This document shows, one piece after another, positions 9,986-22,064 of a stretch of 64,000 nucleotides of DNA (the stretch's first letter is position 1; the number at the start of each line of letters is the position of its first letter). Source of the DNA: Bromus sterilis (taxonomy: Eukaryota; Streptophyta; Magnoliopsida; Poales; Poaceae); contig OX465596.1 in assembly GCA_950022295.1 (NCBI GenBank), positions 214,427,501 through 214,491,500 on the forward strand, in the 5' to 3' direction. The translations under genes and the position numbers were made by a program. The notes under the pieces were generated by a model that was not told the DNA's origin, did no database searches, and saw only the letters and a list, made by a program, of their open reading frames with translations.

Positions 9986-12068
9986 TGCCCATTACAAGGC
10001 TCCGCATGCATGCCCATCTCTCTCAGTTTCTACCCATCACAGGCAGCCATTTGATGATTTAGTCCCGAGAGATCCAAAACGACGGGTCCCTCTAACTAAC
10101 AACGCACAAATACGGCCACGCTCTCGGATCGGAATCTTCCGTCTGGACGAGTTCGGGGTAACTAACCCATCACTGTGGGCAGCCCCCTAGCTTCCAGGTG
10201 TGGACCAACGAAGGAACTCTGTCTCTGCTGGCCCGAGTAGTTTTAAAATCTGCTAGGGGCCCAACCAAGCACACACACGGTTTCAAATGGTAAATCATCT
10301 TGGGCCACCACTAGAAATGTTTGGAGCTAGGTAGGTAAGAAAAGGGGACCCCATAAAATCCCACCGCGGTTAGGCACGCTTAGTCTTAGAACCAATACCT
10401 GGAACTCGGATCCTAGGTGACTCGAATGGAACAAAGCGTTGGGGCGGGATAGCCTAGACCTTCCATCCTTCGTCGAATATAGTCAACATTTATAATAATC
10501 ATATCATCCACAACAATATAATAATGTGGTGATAACCCAATCCAAGGAGTAATAGGATAACAGTTGATAGCATCCTAGCATGCATACTAAGCAGTGGCTG
10601 AGCAGCGAGCAATAGTAACATAGCCGAACAAGGTTTTTTGGGACGTGGATGACATGGTTGTTTGGGTTTCTTTGAGAGGCATGAATATGAAGTGGTAGGA
10701 TCAATCAATCATTCTATCCTACACCTAGGCGCGAGTGAGCTGAAAGTTATAAGCATGATATATGCTCCCCCTTACCTGATGAGAAGACGAAACTGAAGGT
10801 GTAGTCGATCGCAAGCTCGCAACGTCTCCGAGAATAACCGCGGAGGAACACAAGAAGAAAACACTGGAAAAGGCAATCGACGAGCAAGCACCTATTACTA
10901 CGAAGCAATCGACGGCAAACAACATCAAGAAGGCAACACGAGACAACGCACGGCATCACATCTATCGCCGAGAGCGGTTACTAACAGGTTAAGTGGAGTA
11001 CTCGTCACACACGACGATACCGCACATTTAGAATGGTTCAAGTTGTTTACCTACACAACATGAGAAAAGTTTGTTAACATGGCATCTCACTCAAGCATGG
11101 CATAGCACCCAAACATGACAAGAGGTGAAGCACAAAGTAAACTATCTATGCTAGTCAATTTAAGTGAGGCACAACCTAAACATGGCATTCCACTAAGTGC
11201 CCCATGATGATTAAAGCATTTGGTACTGTTCTACCCTAAACCATATTTTAGGTTGGTTAACAAGAGCAAACAATAGCATAAATACAAAGTACATGAAATT
11301 CTAGTCAAGTTACATATAAGGAACATTTTTATCGGAGCAACAGGTAAAAAGTTATGGCAGATTACAATTTACAGTGGCACATCATGTAAATAGCAGGTAA
11401 ACAACATGTAGACAAGTGCAAACATGGCAAAGGATCACATTTTATTATTCTACACAAAATTCTAAGCAAGTTACATGTTAAGATCGTCGCAATCCGATCT
11501 ACGGTCTAAAAGATATAAGCCTCGGAAAATAGCAATACAATCTGCCAATTTAATTAATAACCAGAAAATATTAAACGTCTACTAGGCCGAATCTAAACTA
11601 AACGGGCTTAAACAGGGGGCGCGCTGGACTTCTAAACAACGCCTATGGGCGAGGGACAGATCATGGGCCAAGCCCAACACACAACACAACACCAAAAATA
11701 AAATAAAAGGGGGCGCTCACCTACTGGGCTTCGGCCCATGCTGCAGTGGGCGGATGTTAGATGCATCGCGCCCGTGGGCGAGAGGAGCACGCAGGCTGGG
11801 GCGGACGAGTTGGGCCGCACTAGTTCTGGGCCTCGGGGGCGTGACGGGCCGCTGGGGGTGGGTCGGCCCAGGGTGGCACTGGCAGCTAGCATCCGATCCC
11901 GATCAGGATCGCATCGGCCGGCGGCGGTTGTCGACGCCGGGCAGCGCGGTGCGGCGGTTGTCGATGTCGGGTAGCGCGGTGCGGCGGCTCCGACGAGGCT
12001 GAGGTGGCCGGAGCGGGCGCGGGGAGGCCGACGAGGTGGATCCAGCGGCCAGTGGGCTCAGGGGGGGC

Positions 12069-12073
12069 ACGGC
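12069..12073. repeat. Target-site duplication of solo LTR F (left)
   Basis: ACGGC here is repeated exactly at 16174-16178. Confidence 0.9.
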
Positions 12074-12384
12074 TGTCGGGGCCCGGGGTTAGCGTATGCA
12101 AGTACAGTTAAGACATAGTCATATGGAGAGCCGAGAACCGCACCCACTTGTCTAAGCAGACAAGGCCAAGCACTGAACATTCTCGGAAAGCATCGTACGT
12201 GAGGGGCATCCCATCCAGGCCGGATGATCAACTGTGATGGGTCCTCATCGTCCGCACACAAGTCTAATGATATGGGTGGTGAACTCCCATATTCAACGAC
12301 AAGTCGCCTCAACCATACTATCGACTATCTCAAAACTCTCACATAGACTTACTCCAGCCCGATCACTTAGTCGGGGTCTAGGGC

Positions 12385-13620
12385 GGGCTCGATCATACCA
12401 CAAAGTGTGCACGAGACGGAGTCTTGAGCAATCGCATCGCGATGCCCCAAGCTGCGCACATCTAAGGGCCACTTGGTGTATGAAAGACCGCCAGCCAGAA
12501 CACAACTAAGGTCTCGAAAACCCATACAAAGACATGCATGTTATAAACATACACGCAGCACACATGCCTTGTATGAACAGCAGGTACCATTGCAATTCTC
12601 TACAAAGTGTACATTTTATTTATAACTCTTATAGAGTACACATAGAGATCACATACATGTGATCCAACATTACAACATAAAGCGGAAGCAAATTATGTCT
12701 GAGTACAGACAAGTTTAACAAATTGGCTTAAGAAGCCTTATTCAAACATAAAGCCCTCCACGAGGGAACCAGTCTGCTGACTGGGACTAGACTAGCTTAA
12801 CTTCAGTCGTTCAGCTCGATGAAGAAGCCACCTTCGGGGTCAGTGGCGTCATCTAAAACATAGATTAAGCAAACGTGAGTACAAAGGCGTACTCAGCAAG
12901 ACTTACGTAGGAGCTATACTACTCATGCACATGTATCAAGGTAAAGGGAGGTGGAGTTCACTTGCAGAAATGCCAGCTTTGACTTGGCTAATCCTGAACT
13001 ACGAGTACCAGACTTTGAGGTAAGAAGCGTACACGAGTCCACTACTTTCTCCAACCAATACACCACTATGGTGCCTTCCTCGACTTCCCCACGAGAAAGC
13101 ACGCCATAGCACTCACACTTATCTTGGTGTATTTTAGAAGTATCCGGTTCAAGTTATCTAATAATCAAGCTAAGCTTTCCAAGTAGTCCATAACCGCGGA
13201 CGCGGCTATTCGAATAGTTTTGTTAACCTTGCAAGGGTGTACCGCTACACACACATGATCATCATTTACCGCCTTTGATCTCGACACCATTCAAGGGGTG
13301 CCAGCGAGGATGCTCACCACAACTGTTACCTCATAGCCTATCTAGTCCAAGAAAGCCGCCTACTTGGGTTGGCTACCACTATCGTGAACCCGGCCGGTTT
13401 ACCGAAGTGGACCCAAGCGATGTGTGCGTGGTGCATAAGCCGGTCTCGGGTGAGCCGTTCTCTCACTTAGCATCCAGGCCACAAGCCTACCAGAACTCCG
13501 AACTACTGCGACATCTGGACATCGAAAGGGATGAGTTAATAAGTTGAGAGGGGTCAGTGAGCCCAATGTGTGGTTGTACTCTTCATCTTGGATCACCACA
13601 CAAGAACTCGGACTTAGGGC
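12385..13620. other. LTR block present in F and absent from both LTRs of element T
   Basis: The block lies between TAGGGC (12379-12384) and TAGGGC (13615-13620). It contains words also found in the D/E LTR family, for example TGTCTGAGTACAGAC near 12699 (compare 9412) and the conserved block at 13184. It therefore looks ancestral and was lost in the T lineage. Confidence 0.6.
13184..13243 (-). repeat. Conserved LTR block, copy in F
   Basis: AGTCCATAACCGCGGAC, then a variable spacer, then GGGTGTACC. It is the counterpart of 9926-9985 and 63100-63157. Confidence 0.6.
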
Positions 13621-16173
13621 GGTGTTCAACGAGACAACCCACCGTGTACTCCTACACAGCCTCTCATCGTTCACCTTGTATTAGGGTCGATTCACCAACA
13701 CTCTTCTACCATCATCAACATGATCACTACCATCCCGACTCACATCACAGTAACAACATGGTATCATACTAAGCATGCAATAAGCAGTAACATTGCAGGG
13801 GCCACATGATATCATTCAACTCCTACATTTGCTAGGATTGTGGTTTGCTTACTACTGTGACAAAAGATAGGTCATGCAAAGGAATGGGTTCATCTAAGCG
13901 GTAGAATCGTAACATGGTGATCATCCTATACAATGCATAAGCGAGACATGAGAGGGAAGTGGGATTTTATCGACATGATCAATGGGGTTTTGCTTGCCTT
14001 GCTGACGAGGTTCGGGTTCTGGATCTTCAGCGAAGGGGGTGACCTCTTGCTCCGGTTCCACCTCTACTCGACAAACAAAGCACGAAGTAGCAATCAATAT
14101 GAATGCAATGCTCAAGCACATGATTGAATGTTAAAGCTTGAAGTATAAGTTTGGATGTGTGAGGCAATTCCATTTAAGTGGAATATATTGCATTTAGAAT
14201 GCAAATTCAAATTCCACATTTGAATTCAACATTAACCAAGTTATATGTGATATAGTTTCATCATTTTAAATCATCTTCAAATGTGTATGATATGCCTCTG
14301 ATGTGTAAGTGAAATGTAGCATGTTGCCATGGTTCAAGTTGCCAAAATTATTTGAATTGAATTTGATTTAATTTCATTTAAATCAAATAGCAAATGCTAC
14401 TGATCACATTTTAAATTCAACTCAAACAGAGTTGAAAGTTGCATATTTGGAAAGATAATTTTCTCCTGATCATTTTTCATATATTATTTGTCCAATTTGG
14501 AGTTAATATGAATTTTCTATGAATTTCCAAAGTTTGGGGTATTTTCTGGAATTTCTGGAATTCTTTTTAATTAGAAAAGCTTTTATTGCGCCAGCACTGC
14601 ATCAGCATGACGTAAGGGGGGTTTTGACCCCGGTCAAACTGACCAGTGGGCCAGGGCTGTCAGCCTCTCATCTAATTTTCCTGTTAGATTAATCTAACAG
14701 AGAGGATTAGAGGGGGCTGGGCCCACCTGTAAGTGTCAGGGGGGTTGGTTTAGGTGCTAATCACCCCGGACACGTCAGACTTGCCGGCGGCTAGTCGCCG
14801 GCGACCATCCGACGCGGCGGCGACGCACGGGACGGCGGCTCCGGCCACCATTTGGTGCGCTGAGACCACCAAACGGAAGCCCGAGCTCGTCCGCATCACC
14901 CAGAGCACAGCAGCGCCACTGGGGGGCACCGGAGTGATGCCGGCGACGAGCCCTAGCGGCGGCCGTGGCTCGGTGACAACGAAGACGACGCTGCGGTGGG
15001 TTTTCGTGGGCATGCGATGGCTCGGACGAATCCTTGGAGCACTAGGAGCACGGTGGTCGTCTTGGATGGGTCGAAGGGGCACGGGAACTTCCTCGCCGTC
15101 GACCATGGCGGCGACGAGCTCCTGCGTTCATGGCGGATCCAGCTAGGGAGGAGGAGGGAGACGAAGGAATGGCTCGGGTGAACCGTGAGCTCACCGTGAG
15201 TTCAACGGAGGTGGTGGCGCGGTCGGGGACGCCCTGTGGTTGCCGGAATCAAAGAAATCGCGCGGCGGCTCCGGTGAGGTCTCGGTGAAGCTTGCGTTGG
15301 CCTCGAGCTCGATTAGTCCTCCAGCTTCTCCAGATCGAGGAAGTCGACGAAGGCGCGCACGATGGACATGGTCTCCAGGCTTCTCTCTGGCGTTGGCTGC
15401 GGATTCCGTCGACGGTGAACGGCGGAGGCTCTCGGGGAAGAAGGGGAAAACGAGGAGAAGGCGCGAGACGAAGCGGCGATGGGGGGGAAGTGGTTCGCAG
15501 TGCCACGGCGTCTCTCTGGTGCAAGGATAAGGCACGGGAGGGCCTCCAGGCAGGCAAGAAGGTGGCGCCGGCGTCGGCATGCACTCCAGCGAGCTGCTTG
15601 CCGCGCCGGGGAAGAAGACAAACGGGAGGGGCAGCGGGCTGGGCTGGCTTGCTGGGCCGCGGGCGAAGAGTTGGGCCGAATGGCCAGGTAAGTCCTTTTT
15701 CCTTTTTCTTTCTGTTTAATCTTTCCTTTCTTTTTCTGTAATTTGTTTTGGCTCTGATAAAAATACCAAACCATTTTATTAAATGCTGAAAACTTTTACA
15801 TGGCCTCATAATAATATAGACTAGCCACTCATAAACTTTAAACATTTTTAAAATTCAAATGATTTGAATTTTAAATCAAAAAGGGGTATTTCTTTAATTC
15901 CAAGGTACTGTTTGAATATTTGAAAAATCTATGAGCATGGGGTGGGTCCCACATCACTTGATATGTGATCACACTCATTTATAAGACTTTTCAAAACTCT
16001 AACATGAATTTTTGGAAAATATTTTTATCTGGCCTTTTGAAATAATTCTACTGGGGGGTGTTCCTTCTCCCATTTTGATTTTGAATTTGATTTCCAAGAT
16101 TTCTTTTTGAAATTTTTACATGATGCAAAGGCACTAGCTAACCCTAGCACATACCTAACAGAGGGATCTGACA

Positions 16174-16178
16174 ACGGC
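16174..16178. repeat. Target-site duplication of solo LTR F (right)
   Basis: ACGGC, the partner of 12069-12073. Confidence 0.9.
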
Positions 16179-17101
16179 GAGGTTGGCAGCGGCTCCGAGC
16201 TCCTGGAGGACATGGCCATGGCGAACAGCAGCGGCTGTCCTGGCTACGGCGACGCGGCTCCCATGACAACGGCGATCTTCGGTGGAAGGGAAGGCGGTGA
16301 GGGATGAGAGGAGATGGTGGAGTGCGGCGGGCTGATCACCAGAGCTGCGAGGGCGCGCGCGGTGCATTGGCTCGGCGAGGCGGCTCGGCGCTCGGCCGGA
16401 TGTGCTTGGGCGGGCCGGCGGCACGCCTCAAGGGCCCTGCGGGGCCCTGTTCGGTTTGGGGCTTGCCTGGGGGCGACATGGAGGCACCGGAGCCGTTGAT
16501 CTCCGGATCCGAAGGCTCTGGATGTCCTGGGTCTAGGGTTACGGGGGCAGATCTGAGCTTTGTGAGGGGGGTGGCTGCAAATTTTACATGGGGGAAACCC
16601 TAGAAGGGCTAGGGAGCGTAGTGGTCTATTTATAGGCTGGCATGGATGACAGGTTCACACAAACGCCCCCGGTCTCTCTCGCGCGCGTCTGATGCTCCAC
16701 GTTTCTGACCGCCGGGAGTTCATACGACCTCCGATTCGGACGAAGTCTCAGGCCACGCACTCAGTGAGGCGATCCTGTCGATTCTACCTCACTTAGATAA
16801 TGTTCCGAGAATATTTTTCTGGTTCGCAATAAAATAATTCATTTATTAAATAAAGGGGGTTTTCGTTCCGATGGCTGGTCTTGTGCCGGAAGTTGCGACG
16901 GTGCTCGGGTGAACCCTGTGTCGCAAAGGTCGTGTGCCGTTTGAGAAAAGGTTTAGTCACGCATGTTGGTACGAGAAAGAGGGGGAAAATATTCACTGAT
17001 TAATAATTTGGCGAAGCAAATACTGCAAACAATTCTAGCAAGCAACAAAATAAGGTAACAAACAAAAATATTAATTTGGGTGAAAATCCCGGTCTTTTAC
17101 A

Positions 17102-17106
17102 CGGGG
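17102..17106. repeat. Target-site duplication of solo LTR E (right)
   Basis: CGGGG, the partner of 9197-9201. Confidence 0.9.
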
Positions 17107-17759
17107 CGTGGGGAAGTGACAGAGTAACTGCCTCCCCACGGCCACGATCCCCTTTTAGGGCGCCAGCCTTACCCCGTGTGCACGGGGCCAAAGGCCCGTG
17201 TGCACGGCCATAAGCCCGTGTGCACGGGGTCTTCAGTAACTCGACCCAAGATTTACACATGGGGAGAGGGCTGGGTGGCTAGTGAACCGCATTTACCCCA
17301 TCCCCAAGTGAAAAACGGGCATATTTACTGAAGATTCATCGCCACCGAAAATCCTACGCTACGAGAGGTGTAGGAGGAGAGCACTTGCATAGATAGAATG
17401 AAAAGAATGTCTTAAAGATAAGAGTGGAATGGGATAGGAAATCTATGGTTATAGGGAAAACTATTCCTATCCAGGGGATGCACAAGGGTCTAACCGAACC
17501 GAAAAACACACAACGCAATTAAGCGGAAAAAGGCGGTGACCTGAAGTTCACCATGTTTGAGTATGTGTGGTCCGGAACCGCGAAGATTTTAACCTTGGGC
17601 CCTTCTTCACTACTCATCTTTGAAGCACAAGTACCATCTTTAAATGGCGGATGTGAAAGATTTTGATCATTTTATGCACAAGTAGGGTTATGTCGGAATC
17701 ATTAAGAGAGTTCTACTCCCCCTACTTATGTGCCTACATCTAAGCAAGATATAGTAAAG
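17107..17759 (-). other. Element A non-coding region downstream of pol (right of E)
   Basis: There is no coding signal. It carries three CpG hairpin motifs (17172-17187, 17194-17206, 17214-17228) and a PPT-like 'ctccccct' near 17717. Confidence 0.6.
17172..17228. repeat. CpG-rich hairpin cluster, internal copy 2 (element A)
   Basis: Three near-identical CCCGTGTGCACGGG units. With E removed, this cluster lies only about 370 bp from the one at 8817-8887. Confidence 0.75.
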
Positions 17760-19439
17760 CTAGTGTGTGCATGCAAGAACATCAACCATGTTACTAAGAT
17801 CCACGATATTTAGTTCATGCCTTAACTCACGGAACCTTGCTTCATCAAGTGGCTTCGTGAAAATATATGCAAGTTGATTCCCGGTGCCCACATGAAAGAG
17901 TTCAATGTCTTCTCGTGCCACATGATCCCGAAGAAAATGATGACGAATATCAATATGCTCGGTTTGGCTATGTTGCACGGGATTATCCACAATCTTGATT
18001 GCACTTTCATTGTCACATAATACAGGCACTTTGTCACATTTGACACCATAATCCATCAAAGTTTGCCTCATCCATAATAATTGGGCACAACAACTTCCTG
18101 CGGCAATATACTTAGCTTCGGCGGTAGATAGTGAAACACAATTTTTCTTCTTGGAGGATCAACTCACTAAGGACCTCCCCAAGAATTGACATGAGCCGGA
18201 TGTGGACTTACGATCCACCTTGTCATCGGCCCAATCCGAATCTGAATATCCAACCAACTTGAAGGAAGATCCTTTGGGGTACCAAAGTCCTAAGTTTGGG
18301 GTATAAACCAAATATCGAAGGATCCGTTTCACGGCCATATGATGGCTTTCGTTGGGGGCGGATTGAAATCTTGCACACATACACACACTTAACATAATAT
18401 CCGGCCTAGATGCACAAAGATAAAGCAAAGAATCGATCATAGAGCGGTATACCTTTTGATCCACATCTTTACCATTGGGATCAAGATCAAGTTGTCCGTT
18501 GGTTGGCATGGGATTCTTCATAGGCTTGGCATCATCCAACCCGAACCGTTTGAGCATGTCTTGAATATACTTTTCTTGGTTAATAAAAGTCCCTCCCCTG
18601 AATTTCTTGACTTGAAACCCGAGGAAGAACTTCAACTCACCCATCATAGACATGGCAAACTCCTTGGCCATAAGGTCTTGAAACTCAGCATTGGAAGCAT
18701 GGTTAGTAGACCCAAAGATAATATCATCAACATATATTTTGCATACAAACAAATCTCCGTTTAATCTCTTCGTAAAGAGAGTGGAATCTATTAACCAGAT
18801 CTGAAACCCCTTCTCGATTAAAAATGTCGTAAGGTGGTCATACCAAGCACGAGGTGCTTACTTGAGACCATACAAAGCCTTATGAAGTTGATAAACGTGA
18901 TTGGGGTGTTTGGGGTCTTCGAAACCGGGAGGTTGTTTGACATACACTAACTCACTCAAATGACCATTTAGAAATGCACTCTTAACATCCATTTGTTATA
19001 ATTTAAAATCATGATGAGAGGCATAAGCAAGTAAGATACGAATGGACTCAAGACGGGAAACGGGGGAAAAGGTTTAACCAAAATCCGAACTTTCAATTTG
19101 GGTGAACCCTTGTGCCACTAACCTTGCCTTGTTACGTGTTACTTGACCATGCTCATCTTGCTTGTTCTTGAAAACCCATTTGGTCCCAATGACATTATGA
19201 ATTCCCTTGGGTCTTGTAACAAGTGACCAAACTTTATTGCGATAAAAATTGTTGATTTCTTCATGCATGGCTTCTACCCAATCCGGGTCATCAAGAGCTT
19301 CATCTACCTTGAGGGTCTCAATACAAGAGACAAACGAGTGATGTTCACAAAAAATTTCCAAACGTTTACGAGTAGTTACCCCTTTTGTGATGCTTCCAAG
19401 GATGTTGTCGGTGGAGTGTTGAAGCATTTGAAGTCTCAA
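17760..19439 (-). pseudogene. pol: Element A reverse transcriptase and RNase H
   Basis: One frame runs through the region, with in-frame stops near 19074, 19001, 18862 and 18159. The 5' part has the copia RT entry block (DPDWVEAMHEEI, then VIGTKWVFKNK and ARLVAQGF). The catalytic YVDD lies at about 18725 (KIYVDDIIFGS). RNase H follows with GYSDSDWADD, a STAEAKYIAAG block where the family usually has STAEAEY, and CDNESAI. The C-terminus has the Sirevirus-like IFTKPLDEARFRELR. Intact RT copies genomic RNA into cDNA in the virus-like particle, and RNase H removes the RNA template. Four stops mean this copy encodes only fragments. Confidence 0.85.
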
Positions 19440-19461
19440 TGCCGCTTTTTGTCTCTTCTTT

Positions 19462-20806
19462 TCAAGTTTTCTTCTTCACTTGGTTGAATTCTTCATGAAG
19501 AAACTCGAACTTGCTTTTGCTTAGTTGGTGGAGAGACAATTTCTTGTACTTCATCTTGACCACTTTCTTGAGCTTGATCTTGGGCCTCAATGATGGGCTC
19601 ATCACCATTAGGTTGAGCTTACCCTTGATCTTACTTAGAATCTTGAGGGACCTCATCTTGTTCTTGGATAGGTGCTTGTGCTCCTGAAGCGTCTTGCCCT
19701 TGTGGTGGAGATGATGACTTCCCTTGAGGAGATTCCTCAAGAGGGGATCTTACTCCTTCTTCGATTACTTGGACCTGGGGTGTTTCTTGTGGAAGAATGT
19801 GGTCTATCCCCATGGTCCTTATAACTTGAGAAGGAGCCTCATCACCTACAACACTTGGAACAATTTGCTTGGCTTGGGAGCTGTTATCCTCGTCAAACTC
19901 CACATTCGATGACTCCTCAATACATCCCATGGATTTATTGAGAACTCGATACAAATGAGAGTTTGATGCATATCCAACAAAAATTCCCTCATATGTTTTA
20001 GCCTCAAATTTAGCTAACCGGGTTTTCTTGTTGAGAATGAAACACTTACAACCGAATACTCGGAAGTTCTTTACATTTGGCTTCATCTCGGTTAAGAGTT
20101 CATAAGGTGTCTTGTTCTTGAGCTTATGGAGATATAGCCTATTAGAGGCATGACACGCGGTGTTGATGGCTTCGTCCCAAAGCTTGTATGGAGACTTGTA
20201 CTCGTCAAGAATTGTCCTTGCCATCTCAATAAGAGGCCTATTCTTCCTCTCCGCAACACCATTTTTTTGAGGAGTATAGGCCACGGAATATTGATGTTTG
20301 ATCCCCTCATCACTCATGAACTCATCCATTGTGTAATTCTTGAACTCGGTACCATTGTCACTTCGGATAGCCATAATCTCACATTGATGTTGATGTTGAG
20401 CTTCTTTGGCAAATGATATAAAGGTCTCTCGAGTCTAATCCTTGGTCTTGAGAAAGAAAACCCATGTATATCTTGTATAGTCATCGATAATTACAAGGCA
20501 ATATCTCCTCCCACCCAAACTATCATATGATGGAGGCCCAAAAAGATCCAAATGAAGGAGCTCAAGAGGCCTCTTCGATGTGATGATAGTCTTCGCCTTA
20601 TGTTGCTTTCCCGCAATGCAAGCACTAAAAACACGATCTTTGGCAAAAGAAACATCGCTTAGTCCAACAATGTGATCCCCCTTTATAAGGGATTGTAAAT
20701 TTCTCATACCAATGTGGGCTAGCCTACGGTGCCATAGCCACCCCACGTCGGCCCTGGCCATTAGACATGTTTTTAGGTGAGTGCTCTCTTTTGAGAAATA
20801 AACCAC
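19462..20806 (-). pseudogene. pol: Element A integrase
   Basis: The N-terminal zinc-binding region has WHRRLAHIGM (both His). In the Cys pair the first Cys appears replaced by Phe (VFSACIAGKQ, where C-x-x-C is expected). The catalytic core has Asp in HLDLFGP, Asp in RSDNGTEF and Glu in GVAERKN. An in-frame TAG near 20432 cuts the core, and a frameshift lies downstream of about 19631. The low-complexity Gln/Ser/Pro tail at 19500-19900 links integrase to RT. Integrase would insert the cDNA and make the 5-bp target duplication. This copy is inactive by its stop and probably by the lost zinc ligand. Confidence 0.85.
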
Positions 20807-20867
20807 ACAAAGGTTGTCTTCAACATTCCTACAAAGACCACTTTGAGAGTATCCCTTTTAAAGAGGG

Positions 20868-21128
20868 TCACATGAAATTCACTAAAAAGCGAGTCATAAC
20901 CGGCACGTGGCAATTGGATAGTGAAAGTAGATTGTAATGAACCGATTGGACAAGCATGACATTTTTGAGTGAAGAATCACTCGAGATGACAAACTTTCCC
21001 AATCCCAATACCTTGCCCTTGATATTGTCGCCAAAGGAAATGTTTGAGGATGACTTGAGTGAGTCAACGAAATCCGCGAGCATATCCTTGCCTCCGGTCA
21101 TATGATTGGTGCAACCACTATCAATCAC
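20868..21128 (-). pseudogene. pol: Element A aspartic protease
   Basis: The frame opens with DSGCTNHMTG, the copia protease active-site block (Asp-Ser-Gly), followed by a short beta-rich stretch (SSNISFGDNIKGKVLGLGKF). It is bounded downstream by stops before the integrase frame at 20806. The protease would cut the Gag-Pol polyprotein during particle maturation. Confidence 0.8.
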
Positions 21129-21164
21129 CCATTGAGTGCCACCGGAGGCATAGTCCTGCGAGAA

Positions 21165-21908
21165 TCAAGCTTTGTTTTTAGGTCCCCATTTTTCAATGGT
21201 TCCTAGAGAGTTAGCAACAAGGGTCTTAGGAACCCAAATATTCCATGCATAATCATCATAATTAGTGCCGACAAATTTAGCAAAAGTATAGCCATCATTC
21301 CTTCTCAAAAGGACATAAGATGGATTGTTCATGTCGGCATAATTAGAAGAGGGAACACTCTCTTTTTTGATGGCTTCCTCTCCAACTTTCTCCTTTCCCT
21401 TTTCCTTCACCTTGTGCCCTTCTTGCACAAATGTGATTTGTTGTTGAGGAGGAGTAGCTTGGTGCTTCTGCTTCTTGTTATTTTTCTTCTTGTGCTTCTT
21501 CTTCTTCTTCTGAGAGGGATCATAACTGATTCACTCCTTGGCCACACATTCCTTTTGATTACTCAAAAGTTCATTCAAGTTATTTTCAACTTGAATGCAA
21601 GAAACCAAACCTTTATCAAGTTGATCTTTCAACTTTTTGTTCTCAATATGTAGAGATGCATAATCAATGGAGTTATAAGAACATGCATCGTTCGGAGAGA
21701 AAGTTGCAAGAGACTTAAGAGTTGAACCTTTAAGTTGATTGTAATCCTCGATGAGATTTATAGGCTCCCCTTTTATGAGCTTGTGGGTCTTTTTAAGGAG
21801 TTTATACTCCTCACCGAGCTCACCATGAACAACTTTAAGCTTAGCAATTTTAGCCAAGAGATCATGCTTAATTTCAAGAGAGATTTCTAAAGCATCATTC
21901 ACTAACAA
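21165..21908 (-). pseudogene. Element A Gag-to-protease linker, coiled-coil-like
   Basis: There are two open segments. 21908-21531 is rich in Leu/Lys/Glu with heptad-like spacing (LLAKIAKLKVVHGEL), suggesting a coiled coil. 21428-21165 has a basic low-complexity start and a globular end (NNPSYVLLRRNDGYTFAKF). Their position between the gag zinc knuckle and the protease is typical of long Sirevirus Gag-Pol linkers. Stops break the frame near 21908 and 21530. Confidence 0.6.
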
Positions 21909-22064
21909 AGTCTATCTCATGTGAAGTGACGTTTTCCTCAAGTGAGGCCTTCATGGTTTCTACTTCACGGAGATTTCTCTCAAGGAGGTCATTTCTCTCA
22001 TTTTCCTCTATTAGGAGGGTTTCCACATTATCGATATAGCCATCACGTTCGGTGAGCGACTTCA

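Larger units (their letters stand above)
12074..16173 (-). mobile_element. Solo LTR F (4,100 bp), long form of the element T LTR family, nested in E
   Basis: The LTR runs from TGTCGGGGCCCGGGG to TCTGACA with a perfect TSD (ACGGC) and no internal region. It is colinear with the 2.5-kb LTRs of element T except for an extra block of about 1.24 kb (12385-13620) bounded by TAGGGC on each side. The shared regions include the opening 300 bp, the block from 13621, and the tail with CATGATGCAAAGGCAC. ORFs at 14750-15845 lie in GC-rich LTR sequence on both strands and show no recognisable protein, so I do not call genes there. Confidence 0.88.
9202..17101 (-). mobile_element. Solo LTR E of a long-LTR gypsy family (D/E family), split by solo LTR F
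   Basis: The left end is TATAAGGCCC, a TG-to-TA change from the family's TGTAAGGCCC. The right end is TTTTACA. A perfect 5-bp TSD (CGGGG) flanks it, with no PBS or internal region. Without F and its TSD copy the LTR is about 3.8 kb. Its left part matches 62338-64000 and its right part matches 1-671. The GC-rich ORFs within (11738-12002, 16107-16603) are shadows. The host site is the non-coding part of element A. Confidence 0.88.

Noticed and set aside
14750..16603. Several 100-200-codon ORFs in GC-rich DNA
   Set aside because: They lie inside solo LTRs F and E, are open on both strands, and mirror ordinary LTR GC content.
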